This document shows, one piece after another, positions 52,809 through 64,000 of a stretch of DNA of 64,000 bases. Under the pieces are notes generated by a model. The model made no database searches. It saw nothing but the letters and a program-made list of their open reading frames with translations, and had not been told where the DNA came from. Position numbers and translations under genes: made by a program. Position 1 is the stretch's first letter. Every line of letters begins with the position of its first letter. Location: contig NZ_JADIIO010000001.1 in NCBI RefSeq assembly GCF_015594545.1, positions 744,001-808,000 of the forward strand, read 5' to 3'. This DNA is from Staphylococcus durrellii (lineage in GTDB: Bacteria; Bacillota; Bacilli; Staphylococcales; Staphylococcaceae).

Positions 52809-53633
52809 ATGAAAAAACCTAAGATAGCGTTAACGATTGCAGGAACCGACCCAACGGGAGGCGCTGGTGTTATGGCAGACTTAAAATCATTTCATGCCTG
52901 TGGTGTATATGGCATGGCAGCTATAACGAGTATCGTGGCGCAAAATACAAAAGGCGTTCAACATATTCACAATTTGACTCCACAATGGTTGGAAGAACAG
53001 TTAGATAGTGTATATGATGACGAATTACCTCAAGCTTTAAAAACAGGTATGATTGCGTCTAAAGCGATGATGGAATTAATACAATCATATATATCCAAAC
53101 ACCCAGAAATTCCATATGTAATTGACCCAGTAATGCTTGCTAAAAGTGGTGATTCACTAATGGATGACGAAGGTAAAAACAATTTGAAATCTATTTTATT
53201 ACCACTTGCTACTGTAGCTACGCCTAATATTCCTGAGGCAGAAGAAATTACAGGATTAACAATTAAAAATGAAACTGATGTATACAAAGCTGGACATATT
53301 TTTATAAATGAAATAGGTAGTAAAGGCGTTGTTATTAAAGGTGGTCATGCTAATGATGATGAACAAAATTCTACAGATTATTTATTTATAAAAGATGAAG
53401 TTTACAAATTTACAGAACCACGTTTTGATACGCCTCATACACATGGGACAGGTTGCACATTTTCAGCTGTTATTACTGCTGAATTAGCAAAAGGGAAAAC
53501 AATATATGATGCAGTACAAAAAGCGAAGAAATTTATTTCTATGAGCATACAATATACACCTGAAATTGGTGAAGGACGGGGTCCAGTGAATCACTTTGCT
53601 TATATGAAAAAGGAGGGCTTAGATGATGAATAA
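52809..53633 (+). CDS. thiD: Hydroxymethylpyrimidine / phosphomethylpyrimidine kinase
   Basis: This 274-residue ribokinase-like kinase phosphorylates HMP twice to HMP pyrophosphate for thiamine synthesis. [25 protein letters not shown] at 11-35 is the HMP site and [11 protein letters not shown] near 212-222 the anion hole with its Cys. TTTTGGAGGTAAATAA precedes the start, within the end of tenA. Its 3' end overlaps thiM by about ten bases. Confidence 0.96.
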   Translation: MKKPKIALTIAGTDPTGGAGVMADLKSFHACGVYGMAAITSIVAQNTKGVQHIHNLTPQWLEEQLDSVYDDELPQALKTGMIASKAMMELIQSYISKHPEIPYVIDPVMLAKSGDSLMDDEGKNNLKSILLPLATVATPNIPEAEEITGLTIKNETDVYKAGHIFINEIGSKGVVIKGGHANDDEQNSTDYLFIKDEVYKFTEPRFDTPHTHGTGCTFSAVITAELAKGKTIYDAVQKAKKFISMSIQYTPEIGEGRGPVNHFAYMKKEGLDDE

Positions 53634-54414
53634 CTTGGATACTATTCGTCAACAAAATCCTTTAGTCGTATGTTATACGAACGATGTTGTGAAAAACTTT
53701 ACTGCGAATGGGCTGTTAAGCTTAGGAGCTAGTCCGGCGATGAGCGAAGCACCAGAAGAAGCCGAAGATTTCTTTAAAGTTGCATCGGCATTGTTAATTA
53801 ATATAGGTACACTTAACAAGGCACAAAGTCAAGATATGTTGAAAATAGCGCATATCGCTAATAAGTCAGAGGTACCCCTAGTCTTTGACCCGGTTGCAGT
53901 AGGCGCTTCTAATTTTAGAAAGTCATTTTGTCAACAGTTTTTGTCAAAAATTGATGTAGCCGTCATCAAAGGTAATGCATCAGAAATATTAGCATTAATA
54001 GATGAAGGAGCTACTATGAAAGGCACAGATAGTGACGATGATTTACATGTGTTAGATATTGCGCAACGTGCACAAAAAAAATATAATACGACCATAGTCA
54101 TTACAGGCAAAGAAGATATTATTGCCCAAGAAAATAAAATAGTGAAGTTATCCAACGGCTCATCATTTTTAGCTAAGATTACTGGTGCTGGTTGTTTGTT
54201 AGGTGGCGTTATCGCTAGTTTTTTAAATAAACGTTTATCACCAGATATCTATAATGTGATAGAAGCAGTATCAATTTACAACATTGCAGCTGAACAAGCA
54301 GAAGATGAAGTAATAGCACAGGGGCCAGGAACATTTTTAACGCGCTTTATTGATAAATTATACAGTATTGATCATTCAGACTATATAAAGCTAAGTCAAA
54401 TTGAAGAGGTGTAA
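53623..54414 (+). CDS. thiM: Hydroxyethylthiazole kinase
   Basis: This 263-residue trimeric kinase phosphorylates the thiazole moiety in thiamine salvage. [30 protein letters not shown] near 11-40 binds thiazole, [10 protein letters not shown] follows, and [15 protein letters not shown] near 188-202 holds the catalytic Cys. ATG 53623 or 53626 could start it. Both overlap the thiD end, with AAGGAGGGCTTAG upstream. Together with tenA and thiD this marks a salvage route; no thiC or thiazole-synthesis gene is present here. Confidence 0.95.
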   Translation: MMNNLDTIRQQNPLVVCYTNDVVKNFTANGLLSLGASPAMSEAPEEAEDFFKVASALLINIGTLNKAQSQDMLKIAHIANKSEVPLVFDPVAVGASNFRKSFCQQFLSKIDVAVIKGNASEILALIDEGATMKGTDSDDDLHVLDIAQRAQKKYNTTIVITGKEDIIAQENKIVKLSNGSSFLAKITGAGCLLGGVIASFLNKRLSPDIYNVIEAVSIYNIAAEQAEDEVIAQGPGTFLTRFIDKLYSIDHSDYIKLSQIEEV

Positions 54415-54417
54415 ACA

Positions 54418-55062
54418 ATGTTTCAGCCAGGCGATTTAAGACTATATTTTATTTGTGGAACACAAGATTTAAGCGATAATCGTAATATCTTGGATGTTGT
54501 ACAAGAAGCACTAGATGCAGGTATTACAATGTTTCAATTCAGAGAAAAAGGTGAAGGTGCATTAATTGGTTCTGACAAAGAGCAACTCGCTGTAAAGTTA
54601 CAAAATTTATGTCGTTCTTATGATGTACCATTTATAGTAAATGATGACGTTTCATTGGCGTTGGCAATAGATGCAGATGGAATTCATGTTGGACAAGACG
54701 ATGAAAATATAGATAAATTTATTCATCAATTTAAACATAAAATCATAGGATTAAGTGTTGGCAATTTAGATGAATATCATAATTCGGATTTATCACATGT
54801 TGATTATATAGGCGTGGGCCCGATGTTCCCAACATTTTCCAAAGAGGATGCTAATGAACCTGTAGGACCTGAAATGATTATTCAACTCAGAGAAAAAGAA
54901 AAATTAAAAGATTTTCCAATGGTTGGTATTGGTGGCATTTCATTACAAAATTATAAAGAAGTAATGAAAGCTAAAGCGAACGGGGTTTCAGTGATTTCAG
55001 CTATAGCTAAAAGCAACAATATAAAAAGTACAGTTCGACAATTTTTACAATATATTGATTAA
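54418..55062 (+). CDS. thiE: Thiamine phosphate synthase
   Basis: This 214-residue TIM-barrel enzyme joins HMP pyrophosphate and thiazole phosphate to thiamine monophosphate. MFQFREKGEG near 41-50, FIVNDDVSLALAIDADGIHVGQDD near 73-96, VDYIGVGPMFPTFSKEDA and MVGIGGISLQN are the expected substrate and phosphate motifs. GAAGAGGTG lies seven bases before the ATG, at the end of thiM. It is the last gene of the riboswitch-controlled operon. Confidence 0.96.
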   Translation: MFQPGDLRLYFICGTQDLSDNRNILDVVQEALDAGITMFQFREKGEGALIGSDKEQLAVKLQNLCRSYDVPFIVNDDVSLALAIDADGIHVGQDDENIDKFIHQFKHKIIGLSVGNLDEYHNSDLSHVDYIGVGPMFPTFSKEDANEPVGPEMIIQLREKEKLKDFPMVGIGGISLQNYKEVMKAKANGVSVISAIAKSNNIKSTVRQFLQYID

Positions 55063-55149
55063 TAGTGAAAATATTATGTTTTTGATTTTCACTTATACTC
55101 TAATATGATAAAATGATTTTTGTGTGAATATATCATTAGAGGTGGAAAA

Positions 55150-56019
55150 ATGAAGAAAAAAGCGCTATTACCTTTACTTTTGGGAGTAATGGTCTTTCTA
55201 GCAGGATGTGACTACTCTAAACCGAGCAACAGAAATGGTTTCTTCTTTAATACATTTGTTGAACCGATGGATAAATTGATACATTGGTTAGGGACGAATT
55301 TTAATAATGATTATGGTTTAGCAATTATTGTAATTGTTGTAGCTATTCGTTTAGTTTTATTACCATTCATGTTATCAAATTATAGAAATAGTCATATGAT
55401 GCGTGAGAAAATGAAGGTGGCTAAGCCTGATATCGATGCAGTTCAAGAAAAGGTTAAACGTTCTCGTACTCAAGAAGAGAAAATGGCTGCCAACCAAGAA
55501 ATGATGGAAGTTTATAAAAAGTATGATATGAATCCAATGAAAAGTATGTTGGGTTGTTTACCAGTTCTAATCCAAATGCCAGTAATTATGGGATTATATT
55601 TTGTCTTGAAGTTCCCATCAGGTGGCGGATTTACTGATCATCCTAATTTCTTATGGTTTGATTTATCAAAACCAGACATTTGGATAACAGTTATCGCTGG
55701 TATTTTATACTTCTTACAAGCATATGTATCAAGTTTAAGCATGCCGAATGAACAGCGTCAAATGGGTTACATGATGATGGTTATTTCTCCAATCATGATT
55801 GTGTGGATTTCATTAAGTTCAGCTTCAGCTCTGGGTCTATACTGGTCAGTCAGTGCCGCGTTCTTAATTGTCCAAACACATTTAGCAAACATGTATTATT
55901 CAAGAGTTGCTAAAAGAGAAGTAGCTCCAATGTTAGAATCTATGAAAAATGACAACAGTAGCGATGGCAATAAAGCTAAAAATACACAAGTTGTATCTAA
56001 AAAAGGTAAGAAAAAATAA
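55150..56019 (+). CDS. yidC: Membrane protein insertase YidC (OxaA), lipoprotein form
   Basis: This 289-residue insertase places proteins into the membrane alone or with Sec. A lipoprotein signal ends in VFLAGC at about residue 20, so the mature protein starts at a lipid-anchored Cys. Five further helices follow, with the functional arginine in [15 protein letters not shown] near 73 and the CH2-like loop [28 protein letters not shown]. The tail is basic (KGKKK), able to touch the ribosome. ATG 55150 follows AGAGGTGG; the longer frame has no site. Confidence 0.95.
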   Translation: MKKKALLPLLLGVMVFLAGCDYSKPSNRNGFFFNTFVEPMDKLIHWLGTNFNNDYGLAIIVIVVAIRLVLLPFMLSNYRNSHMMREKMKVAKPDIDAVQEKVKRSRTQEEKMAANQEMMEVYKKYDMNPMKSMLGCLPVLIQMPVIMGLYFVLKFPSGGGFTDHPNFLWFDLSKPDIWITVIAGILYFLQAYVSSLSMPNEQRQMGYMMMVISPIMIVWISLSSASALGLYWSVSAAFLIVQTHLANMYYSRVAKREVAPMLESMKNDNSSDGNKAKNTQVVSKKGKKK

Positions 56020-56031
56020 TACTTTCGTTAT

Positions 56032-56068
56032 AAAAAACGTCTTTCAAATAATTGAAAGACGTTTTTTA
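56032..56068. terminator. Bidirectional terminator after yidC
   Basis: AAAAAACGTCTTTCAA and its complement form a perfect 16-bp stem with a four-base loop between convergent genes. Confidence 0.93.
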
Positions 56069-56070
56069 TA

Positions 56071-56724
56071 TTAAATTGATGACTCCCATTCATAAAAAAA
56101 TTGTTGTACAAATTGTTGCATAAAATTATGTCTTTCTTTAGCTAGTGTCATTGCAGTTTTAGTATGCATTAAATCTTTTAAGTTAAATAATTTTTCATAA
56201 AAATGCTTGATCGCAGAAGGTGATAAATCATTTAAATTTACCGTACCATTTATTAAGGACGGGAAGTCAACTTCATTACTCCACATAGGCTCATTAAACG
56301 CACCAGCAAACTGAAAAGTTCTAGCAATTCCAATAGCGCCTAAAGCGTCTAATCTATCAGCATCACGAACTATTTGGCCTTCTTTTGTTAGCATCGTAGT
56401 ATGAGTTTGAGCATGGTTATAGCTTATATTGTTTATAATATGTAAAATTGCTTCACATTCATTTTTTTCAATTTCTAGCGAAGCTAAAAATGTGCGAAGA
56501 TTTTTAGCTGCTTCATCAATGTTTGTTAACTTAGAATCAACCGTATCATGTAGAAGGCAAGCCATGTTTATTATAAAAGTATTAACAGGTTGTTCTCGGT
56601 CTGCAATATATAGTGCTAACCGTTCGACTCTGTGAATATGTGCAATATCATGACCAGAATAATCATTTCTATGAAATTTGGTCATAAACGTGCGTGCTCT
56701 TTTTAGTTTTTCTTTTTGCTTCAT
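56071..56724 (-). CDS. HD-domain phosphohydrolase
   Basis: This 217-residue protein has the HD signature spread as HDIAHIHRVERLAL near 24-37, LLHDTVDSK near 57-65 with the paired His-Asp, and RDADRLDALGAIGIAR near 116 for the last Asp. This is the YedJ/YpgQ-like group of metal-dependent phosphohydrolases, some of which hydrolyse nucleotides. The substrate is unknown. AGGTGAAGTATGT precedes ATG 56724. cls lies 20 bases upstream on the same strand, so both are probably co-transcribed. Confidence 0.85.
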   Translation of the reverse strand: MKQKEKLKRARTFMTKFHRNDYSGHDIAHIHRVERLALYIADREQPVNTFIINMACLLHDTVDSKLTNIDEAAKNLRTFLASLEIEKNECEAILHIINNISYNHAQTHTTMLTKEGQIVRDADRLDALGAIGIARTFQFAGAFNEPMWSNEVDFPSLINGTVNLNDLSPSAIKHFYEKLFNLKDLMHTKTAMTLAKERHNFMQQFVQQFFYEWESSI

Positions 56725-56744
56725 ACATACTTCACCTCATTAAT

Positions 56745-58232
56745 TTATAAAATAGGAGACAGTAATCGGGAGATGCCCTCTTTAAACTTAATCCATAAGC
56801 TACGTTGCGCGTATATTTCTTTCGTTAGTCTATAAGATACTAATAAGTCTTTTTCAAATGCATGGCGTAATTGTTTAGCGAGTGATGTATCATACATAAA
56901 TGCATTAATTTCAAAATTTAATGCAAAACTTCTATGGTCCATATTCGTTGTCCCGACACTGGCAACTTCGTCATCGATAACGACACACTTAGAATGTAAA
57001 AATCCATCTCTATAATGAAATATATTGACGCCAGCATCTAATAAACTCGCAACATTATTATAAGTTGCCCAATAGACAAAAGGATGGTCCGGTTTATCTG
57101 GAATCATTACATTGACATTAACTCCACCTAACGCAGCTATTTTAACTGCATCTAAAAATGCTTGGTCAGGAATAAAATAAGGTGTTTGTATGAAGATACT
57201 TTTTTTGGCAGATGCAATCATTTTTAAATAACCATATTTAATTTGTTCCCACTCTTCATCTGGGCCACTTGATGCAATTTGAATACCTATATTACCTTCA
57301 TAATTCACATCAGGGAAATAACGATCTTGGTAGCTTAGATTAGAACGTGTAGACTGAGCGTTCCAATCCAACATAAAGCGTAATTGTAATGCGTTGACAG
57401 CATCACCTACAATACGCAAATGTGTATCTCTCCAGTAACCAAATTTCTTTTTAAGTCCTAAGTATTCATCGCCTACATTGAATCCACCAACATAACCAAT
57501 TTTGCCATCGATAACGACAATTTTTCTATGATTACGATTATTCATTCTTAAATTAATTAAAGGTAATTTAGATGGGAAAAAAGCCTCAACTTGTCCACCT
57601 TTATTACGAAAAGCTTTAAAATCTTTAACTGACAATGATCTTGATCCCATATCGTCATAAAGCATTTTAACTTCTAAACCTTCATCTAGTTTTTGTTCTA
57701 ATGCAGATAAAACACTTTTACCTAAATTATCATGACGGAAAATATAATATTGAATATGAATATAATCTTTAGCGTTATGAATATCTTCAAGTAGTGCGTC
57801 AAATTTTTTTCTGCCGTCTGTGTAAATCGTCACATCATTATCTGTCGTTAAAAAGGCTGCGTTATTATAAAGTAGCATTTGTACCATGTCTTTAAATTTA
57901 ACAATTTGATGATTACCTTTTGAAAAATTATCATTTTTAAGTGCTTCGAGTTGTTCATTAACAATCATTTGGATACCGATTTTATCTTTTTCTTCAATTT
58001 TAAAGATATGGTTGCGCTGTATTTGACGTCCAAATAATAAATACAAGACGAAACCTAAAATAGGTATTAAGACAAGTACTAGCAGCCAAGCCCAAATGGA
58101 CCCCGCTGTTCGTCTCTCTAAAAAGATAATCGTAAAAGCAAATAATAAATTTAAAGCAAATGCACTTATAAATATAATGTTTAAAACGACATTAGAATGA
58201 TGAAGTGCAATAGACCACGTTGTTTCCATCAT
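56745..58232 (-). CDS. cls: Cardiolipin synthase
   Basis: This 495-residue membrane enzyme of the phospholipase D family condenses two phosphatidylglycerols to cardiolipin. Two N-terminal membrane helices (about 13-35 and 43-63) precede two HKD motifs: [17 protein letters not shown] near 230 and [20 protein letters not shown] near 412, each followed by the conserved Gly-Gly or Asn. Staphylococci have two Cls enzymes; position near csoR and yidC suggests Cls2. Either of two adjacent ATG codons after GGGGGAATATAT may start it. Confidence 0.93.
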   Translation of the reverse strand: MMETTWSIALHHSNVVLNIIFISAFALNLLFAFTIIFLERRTAGSIWAWLLVLVLIPILGFVLYLLFGRQIQRNHIFKIEEKDKIGIQMIVNEQLEALKNDNFSKGNHQIVKFKDMVQMLLYNNAAFLTTDNDVTIYTDGRKKFDALLEDIHNAKDYIHIQYYIFRHDNLGKSVLSALEQKLDEGLEVKMLYDDMGSRSLSVKDFKAFRNKGGQVEAFFPSKLPLINLRMNNRNHRKIVVIDGKIGYVGGFNVGDEYLGLKKKFGYWRDTHLRIVGDAVNALQLRFMLDWNAQSTRSNLSYQDRYFPDVNYEGNIGIQIASSGPDEEWEQIKYGYLKMIASAKKSIFIQTPYFIPDQAFLDAVKIAALGGVNVNVMIPDKPDHPFVYWATYNNVASLLDAGVNIFHYRDGFLHSKCVVIDDEVASVGTTNMDHRSFALNFEINAFMYDTSLAKQLRHAFEKDLLVSYRLTKEIYAQRSLWIKFKEGISRLLSPIL

Positions 58233-58311
58233 ATATATTCCCCCAAAGTAACATTACATTTAATTCGTACAAAGTCTTTGCCATTGTAACATGAGTTGAA
58301 ATTTTTATCAT

Positions 58312-58340
58312 TTGACTCATACCCATTATGGGTATACGAT
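58312..58340 (+). promoter_or_regulatory. csoR promoter with CsoR operator
   Basis: TTGACT, 17 bases and TACGAT form the promoter. A perfect 6-5-6 palindrome, ATACCC-ATTAT-GGGTAT at 58319-58335, fills the spacer and matches the G/C-tract palindromes bound by CsoR. Apo-CsoR would shut the promoter and Cu(I) would release it. Confidence 0.85.
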
Positions 58341-58371
58341 AATCTTAAATATATAATAGGAGAGGGTAAAT

Positions 58372-58665
58372 ATGACTGGAGTATCTCAAGCCCATCACTC
58401 TACACAAACTAAAAATAATTTAAAATCTCGTTTAAACCGTATCGAAGGACAGGTAAAAGCAATTAATCGTATGATAGATGAAGATGTCTATTGTGATGAT
58501 GTGTTAACCCAAATTAGAGCAACGCGTTCGGCTTTGAATAGTGTGGCAACTAAATTATTGGATCATCATATGAAGAGTTGTATTATGGAAAAAATTGAAA
58601 ATGGTGAGAATGAAGCAGCTATGGAAGAACTGCTAGTTACTTTTCAAAAATTAATGAAAGACTAA
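58372..58665 (+). CDS. csoR: CsoR copper-sensing repressor
   Basis: This 97-residue all-helical DUF156 repressor has RLNRIEGQVKAINRMIDEDVYCDDVLTQIRATRSAL, then LLDHHMKSC. The Cys of VYCDD and the HxxxC of HHMKSC give the Cys-His-Cys copper set that separates CsoR from the persulfide sensor CstR, which lacks the His. AGGAGAGGG precedes the ATG. It autoregulates through the operator in its promoter. The next gene starts 12 bases after the stop. Confidence 0.93.
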   Translation: MTGVSQAHHSTQTKNNLKSRLNRIEGQVKAINRMIDEDVYCDDVLTQIRATRSALNSVATKLLDHHMKSCIMEKIENGENEAAMEELLVTFQKLMKD

Positions 58666-58677
58666 AGAGGCATTAAG

Positions 58678-58884
58678 ATGGAAACAAAAGTAATCTTTAT
58701 TACAGGTTTAAAAACTTTAGAACAAGCAGCAGCATTAAAAAAAGATTTGTTAAATATTATCGGTGTTTATCATACTAACGTAGATGTTCAAAATAGTTCT
58801 GTTCAAGTTACTTTTGAAACGCCCGCTAATTTAAATAATATAGAAAAAGAAATATATGATAAGGGTTATACAATAAACTTTTAA
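58678..58884 (+). CDS. CsoZ-like HMA-fold protein lacking the metal-binding cysteines
   Basis: This 68-residue protein has the beta-alpha-beta-beta-alpha-beta length and spacing of copper chaperone CopZ (TKVIFITGLKTLEQAAALKKDL, then VQVTFETPANLNNIEKEIYDKGY). The MxCxxC loop is replaced by LKTLEQ, and the protein has no Cys at all, so it cannot bind Cu(I) in the usual way. It is co-transcribed with csoR; the S. aureus gene in this position has been called csoZ. It may be a diverged chaperone or an adaptor. AAAGAGGC precedes the start. Confidence 0.75.
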   Translation: METKVIFITGLKTLEQAAALKKDLLNIIGVYHTNVDVQNSSVQVTFETPANLNNIEKEIYDKGYTINF

Positions 58885-59021
58885 AATGTTGTAGAATTTA
58901 CAAAAATTGAACTACATTGTAAAAAATATTCAAAAAAATGGAAAAAATTGCAATTTTGTGTAGTAACATATAATAAAATAGGGTATGATGAAGTAGAAGC
59001 CATACAGTCAGGAGTGATGAT

Positions 59022-59162
59022 ATGAATAAGAACAACGACAAATTACAAAACGTAGTTAAGCTATTATCATCATTAGGGGTAAACATAAAGAAAACTAAAT
59101 CAAGATTTGAAGTTATGCATACTTTACCAACTACTGTGAAGACCACTAACGAACTGAAATAG
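59022..59162 (+). CDS. 46-residue small basic protein
   Basis: The ATG at 59022 follows AGGAGTG at eight bases, and a TATAATAAAAT -10 element lies near 58967. The frame reads MNKNNDKLQNVVKLLSSLGV, then a basic stretch NIKKTKSRFEVMH, and ends TTVKTTNELK before TAG. A terminator follows two bases later. It has no membrane segment; the first half could be an amphipathic helix. I do not recognise a family. Promoter, ribosome site and terminator together support a real gene. The gap 58885-59021 otherwise has only A+T-rich DNA. Confidence 0.7.
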   Translation: MNKNNDKLQNVVKLLSSLGVNIKKTKSRFEVMHTLPTTVKTTNELK

Positions 59163-59164
59163 TC

Positions 59165-59198
59165 AAAAAGGACCTAGCGAAGTGCTAAGTCCTTTTTT
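59165..59198. terminator. Bidirectional terminator
   Basis: AAAAAGGACCTAGC and GCTAAGTCCTTTTT pair with one mismatch around GAAGT, followed by T residues. It serves the small gene and, on the other strand, rodA. Confidence 0.88.
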
Positions 59199-59204
59199 TA
59201 TTGC

Positions 59205-60419
59205 CTATGAAGTTTTTTGTCGTAATGGCGTCTTGGTCGTATCTTCATTAAATCGTTTCGGTTGATGGTAATATATAGAGAGTGCTACACCAACCCCACA
59301 CATCAGGCTCCATAATGAGCTACCACCATAACTTATAAATGGTAATGGTATACCAGTAATAGGTAGTAACTGAATTGTCATACCAATATTTTGTAATATA
59401 TGGAATAGTAATAATGAGACAAAACCAATTAAGAATAGCTTATTAAACGGATTTTCATCATTTGTTGCTAATCGTATTAGGTGAAAGATTAAACCTAAGA
59501 AAATAAGCAGTAGAATGACAGAACCAATAAAACCAAATTCTTCGCCTACAACTGAAAAGATAAAGTCAGTGTGATTTTCTGGAATGTAGACTTCACCATG
59601 ATTAAACCCTTTACCTAACAATTGACCAGAGCCAATAGCTTTAAGAGATTCTGTTAAATGATAACCATCCCCGCTACTATAAGTATATGGATCTAACCAA
59701 GAACTTATTCTTCCTAACTGATATGTTTTAACACCTAATAAACTTTCAATTAATGAAGGTCTATAAATCATTGCTAGCAAGATACTCGACGCAAATGTAA
59801 TGACTATTAAAAAGACAGGTGCTAATAATTTCCACGTAATGCCACTAGCTATAATGACACCTACTATGATAGCGCAAAGCACTAGTGTAGTACCTAAGTC
59901 ATTCTGTAATAAAATAAGTGCCATTGGTAATAATGATATACCGATAATTTTAAGTAATAATTTAAAATCTGTTTCGAGCGATTTGTTAAAAGTAAACTTA
60001 TTATGTTGCATTACTAATTTGGCTAATGCTAATATCAATACTATTTTCATAAATTCAGAAGGTTGGACACTAATTGGACCTAGCTTGTACCAACTTTTGG
60101 CACCATTGATTATAGGAGTAAAAGGTGTTTCTGGAATGATAATCAATACAAACAATCCAAAACATAAAATAAAATACAATAAATAACTGTACTTTATTAA
60201 CTTTTTAGGAGAGACGATCATAATTAAGCCAGCAATAATAGCTCCTAATATATAATATAATATTTGTCTCACACTAAAGTTAGCGCTGTATTGACCTCCG
60301 CCCATAGCAGAATGTATTAAACTCACACTAATAATAGCTAATATCACGATAACGCCCACTAAAATCCAATCGACGCGTCGCAACCAACTGTGTTCTTTTG
60401 AACGACGTGAATTACTCAT
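59205..60419 (-). CDS. rodA: SEDS glycosyltransferase RodA
   Basis: This 404-residue polytopic membrane protein polymerises lipid II into glycan strands together with a class B PBP. About ten helices are visible. The SEDS signatures are present: GPISVQPSEFMKI near 115, HTDFIFSVVGEEFGFIG near 280 with the conserved Asp, and GIPLPFISYGGSSL near 360. It lies next to ddl and murF as in other staphylococci, so RodA is preferred to FtsW. AAGGAGTATGCA precedes ATG 60419. It is transcribed away from ddl. Confidence 0.93.
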   Translation of the reverse strand: MSNSRRSKEHSWLRRVDWILVGVIVILAIISVSLIHSAMGGGQYSANFSVRQILYYILGAIIAGLIMIVSPKKLIKYSYLLYFILCFGLFVLIIIPETPFTPIINGAKSWYKLGPISVQPSEFMKIVLILALAKLVMQHNKFTFNKSLETDFKLLLKIIGISLLPMALILLQNDLGTTLVLCAIIVGVIIASGITWKLLAPVFLIVITFASSILLAMIYRPSLIESLLGVKTYQLGRISSWLDPYTYSSGDGYHLTESLKAIGSGQLLGKGFNHGEVYIPENHTDFIFSVVGEEFGFIGSVILLLIFLGLIFHLIRLATNDENPFNKLFLIGFVSLLLFHILQNIGMTIQLLPITGIPLPFISYGGSSLWSLMCGVGVALSIYYHQPKRFNEDTTKTPLRQKTS

Positions 60420-60662
60420 TGCATACTCCTTAAAATAATTTCTAAATTATGTAATATAGTTAGATTTTACCTAACTTTCTATTATATTGCTAGGACAACA
60501 GTAGTTAAGTTTAAATAAATTTATTGTACTATATTTATATATATCTTAACGTGTATAGCTTTGTAAATTACATATTATTTAATTATTTAAATTTAAAAAT
60601 GACTATTCACTTAATCGATGCAAAGATATATTAAATCGTGATATGATGTAGTTTAATAATAA

Positions 60663-61751
<1,089 letters not shown>

Positions 61752-61763
61752 GGCGAATAATTT

Positions 61764-63119
61764 ATGATCGAAGTAACATTAAAACAAATACAAGCATGGA
61801 TTGATTGTGACATTGATAAGCAATTCTTAAATCAGTCTATTACTGGCGTGACGATAGACTCACGACATATAGAGCGCAAAATGTTATTCATTCCTTTTAA
61901 AGGAGAAAACGTTGATGGTCATAAGTTTGTGAAACAAGCTTTAAATGATGGTGCAGGCGCAAGCTTTTATCAAAAAGGTGAAGCTATTGATGAATCTATT
62001 AACGGTCCAATTATTTGGGTAGATGATATTTTAAGTGCTCTACAACAACTAGCACAAGCTTATTTACGTTACGTAAACCCACAAGTAATTGCAGTTACAG
62101 GATCTAATGGCAAAACCACTACTAAAGATATGATTGAAAGTGTGTTAAAGCCTCAATTCAAAGTTAAAAAAACGCGCGGTAATTATAATAATGAAATTGG
62201 CATGCCTCTTACAATTTTGCAATTAGACCAAGATACTGAAATTTCCATTCTTGAAATGGGAATGTCTGGATATCATGAAATTGAACTATTATCTAAAATT
62301 GCAGAACCCGATATTGCCATAATTACAAATATTGGCGAATCACATATGCAAGATTTAGGCTCACGAGAAGGTATCGCGCAAGCTAAGTTTGAAATTACTT
62401 TAGGACTAAAGCAAGGTGGTTTGTTTATTTATGATGGTGATGAACCATTATTAAAATCACATGTAGATAAATTGAAAGATGTAAAATTGACGAGCGTAGG
62501 TTTAGATAATAACAATACGTATGTTTGTAAAATAGATGACTTTGCTACAGAAGGTATTGCTTTTTCTATAAATGACACGGAACAATATGCTTTGCCTATA
62601 CTAGGAACACATAATATGAAAAATGCAGCAATCGCTATAGCAGTAGGAAAAAGATTAAATTTAGATTATGAAACGATATATAATAACTTAAAACAAGTAA
62701 AACTCACTGGTATGCGTATGGAACAACATATTAGTGACGAAGGCTTAGTTGTTATAAACGATGCTTATAATGCAAGTCCTACAAGTATGAAAGCGGCAAT
62801 TGATACTTTATCTAATATGTCGGGACGCAAGATTTTAGTATTAGGCGATGTATTAGAATTAGGGCAAGACAGTAAGTTAATGCATGAAGAAGTCGGCAGT
62901 TATTTATCTAATAAAGGTATTAGTTTCTTATTTACTTATGGTAGTGAAGCTGCTTATATTTATGATAAAGGCCAAAATAAAGTAGAACAGGCGAAACATT
63001 TCGATGACAAAGTGCAATTAATTAAATATTTAAATGGTATAGTGCAAGTCGAGGACAAAATTTTAATTAAAGGTTCTAGAGGTATGAAGCTAGAAGAAGT
63101 CGTAGAAGCCTTAATATAA
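61764..63119 (+). CDS. murF: UDP-MurNAc-tripeptide--D-Ala-D-Ala ligase
   Basis: This 451-residue Mur ligase adds D-Ala-D-Ala to UDP-MurNAc-tripeptide, the last cytoplasmic precursor step. An N-terminal substrate domain (1-100) precedes the ATP domain with [18 protein letters not shown] near 112-129, the [11 protein letters not shown] segment, [17 protein letters not shown] and a C-terminal domain with [16 protein letters not shown] near 330. GAGGCG lies before the ATG. It forms a two-gene operon with ddl, whose product it uses. Confidence 0.97.
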   Translation: MIEVTLKQIQAWIDCDIDKQFLNQSITGVTIDSRHIERKMLFIPFKGENVDGHKFVKQALNDGAGASFYQKGEAIDESINGPIIWVDDILSALQQLAQAYLRYVNPQVIAVTGSNGKTTTKDMIESVLKPQFKVKKTRGNYNNEIGMPLTILQLDQDTEISILEMGMSGYHEIELLSKIAEPDIAIITNIGESHMQDLGSREGIAQAKFEITLGLKQGGLFIYDGDEPLLKSHVDKLKDVKLTSVGLDNNNTYVCKIDDFATEGIAFSINDTEQYALPILGTHNMKNAAIAIAVGKRLNLDYETIYNNLKQVKLTGMRMEQHISDEGLVVINDAYNASPTSMKAAIDTLSNMSGRKILVLGDVLELGQDSKLMHEEVGSYLSNKGISFLFTYGSEAAYIYDKGQNKVEQAKHFDDKVQLIKYLNGIVQVEDKILIKGSRGMKLEEVVEALI

Positions 63120-63124
63120 TATTT

Positions 63125-63157
63125 ATCACAACAGAAATATCATTCTGTTGTGATTTT
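63125..63157 (+). terminator. Terminator of ddl-murF
   Basis: ATCACAACAGAA and TTCTGTTGTGAT pair around ATATCA, followed by seven T. Confidence 0.9.

Positions 63158-64000
<843 letters not shown>

Overview
This window is ordinary chromosomal DNA of a Staphylococcus, most likely a coagulase-negative species rather than S. aureus. The evidence is low GC, strong AGGAGG-type ribosome binding sites and near-S. aureus protein sequences in the familiar order: manA, dps, deoD / deoC-pdp-deoB / luxS / rpoE-pyrG-DUF2529-fbaA-murZ-aldA-rho-rpmE2-tdk-prfA-prmC-ywlC-ptpB-ywlG-glyA-upp-mnaA-atpIBEFHAGDC-murA-fabZ-ssb-sceD-tenA-thiDME-yidC-cls-csoR-rodA-ddl-murF-cshA. I see no rRNA or tRNA gene, prophage, insertion sequence, CRISPR array or plasmid-like segment.

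Regions. 1-5.3 kb: a HAD phosphatase cut by the window start, a membrane protein with a hydrophilic tail, a metallophosphatase, a CzrA/CzrB-type metal efflux pair with a perfect palindromic operator, and an SDR protein behind a SigB-like promoter. 5.4-11.4 kb: a FadR-type regulator, a candidate minus-strand small RNA, manA, an EVE-EVE-degenerate AAA protein, a DCC protein with ribokinase, and dps under two PerR boxes. 11.8-16.9 kb: nucleoside salvage (deoD, deoC, pdp, deoB) and luxS. 17.1-22.6 kb: an M20 amidohydrolase with an ATP-grasp partner, a DUF2750 protein, coaW, a VOC protein and a tandem GNAT. 22.7-30.4 kb: rpoE, pyrG with a leader of the CTP-sensing attenuator type, DUF2529, fbaA, murZ, an HxlR regulator with aldA. 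30.5-40.3 kb: transcription termination, translation and one-carbon genes from rho to mnaA. 40.4-47.2 kb: the complete F1Fo ATP synthase operon. 47.4-51.8 kb: murA, fabZ, a YwpF-like gene, a tail-less ssb and sceD. 51.9-55.1 kb: a TPP-riboswitch-controlled thiamine operon. 55.1-64 kb: yidC, an HD phosphohydrolase, cardiolipin synthase, a csoR operon, an unannotated 46-codon gene, rodA, ddl, murF and the start of cshA.

The genes cover central tasks: nucleotide salvage and synthesis, glycolysis, ATP synthesis, peptidoglycan precursors (murZ, murA, ddl, murF, mnaA) and wall remodelling (sceD, rodA). The less expected material lies between and beside them. It comprises two copies of a degenerate 350-430 bp intergenic repeat, each between a convergent gene pair; a ~138-nt antisense-oriented RNA with a possible 19-residue peptide; the EVE/AAA protein; an M20/ATP-grasp pair of unknown substrate; a CopZ-fold protein without its metal-binding cysteines; and several regulatory sites that can be read directly.
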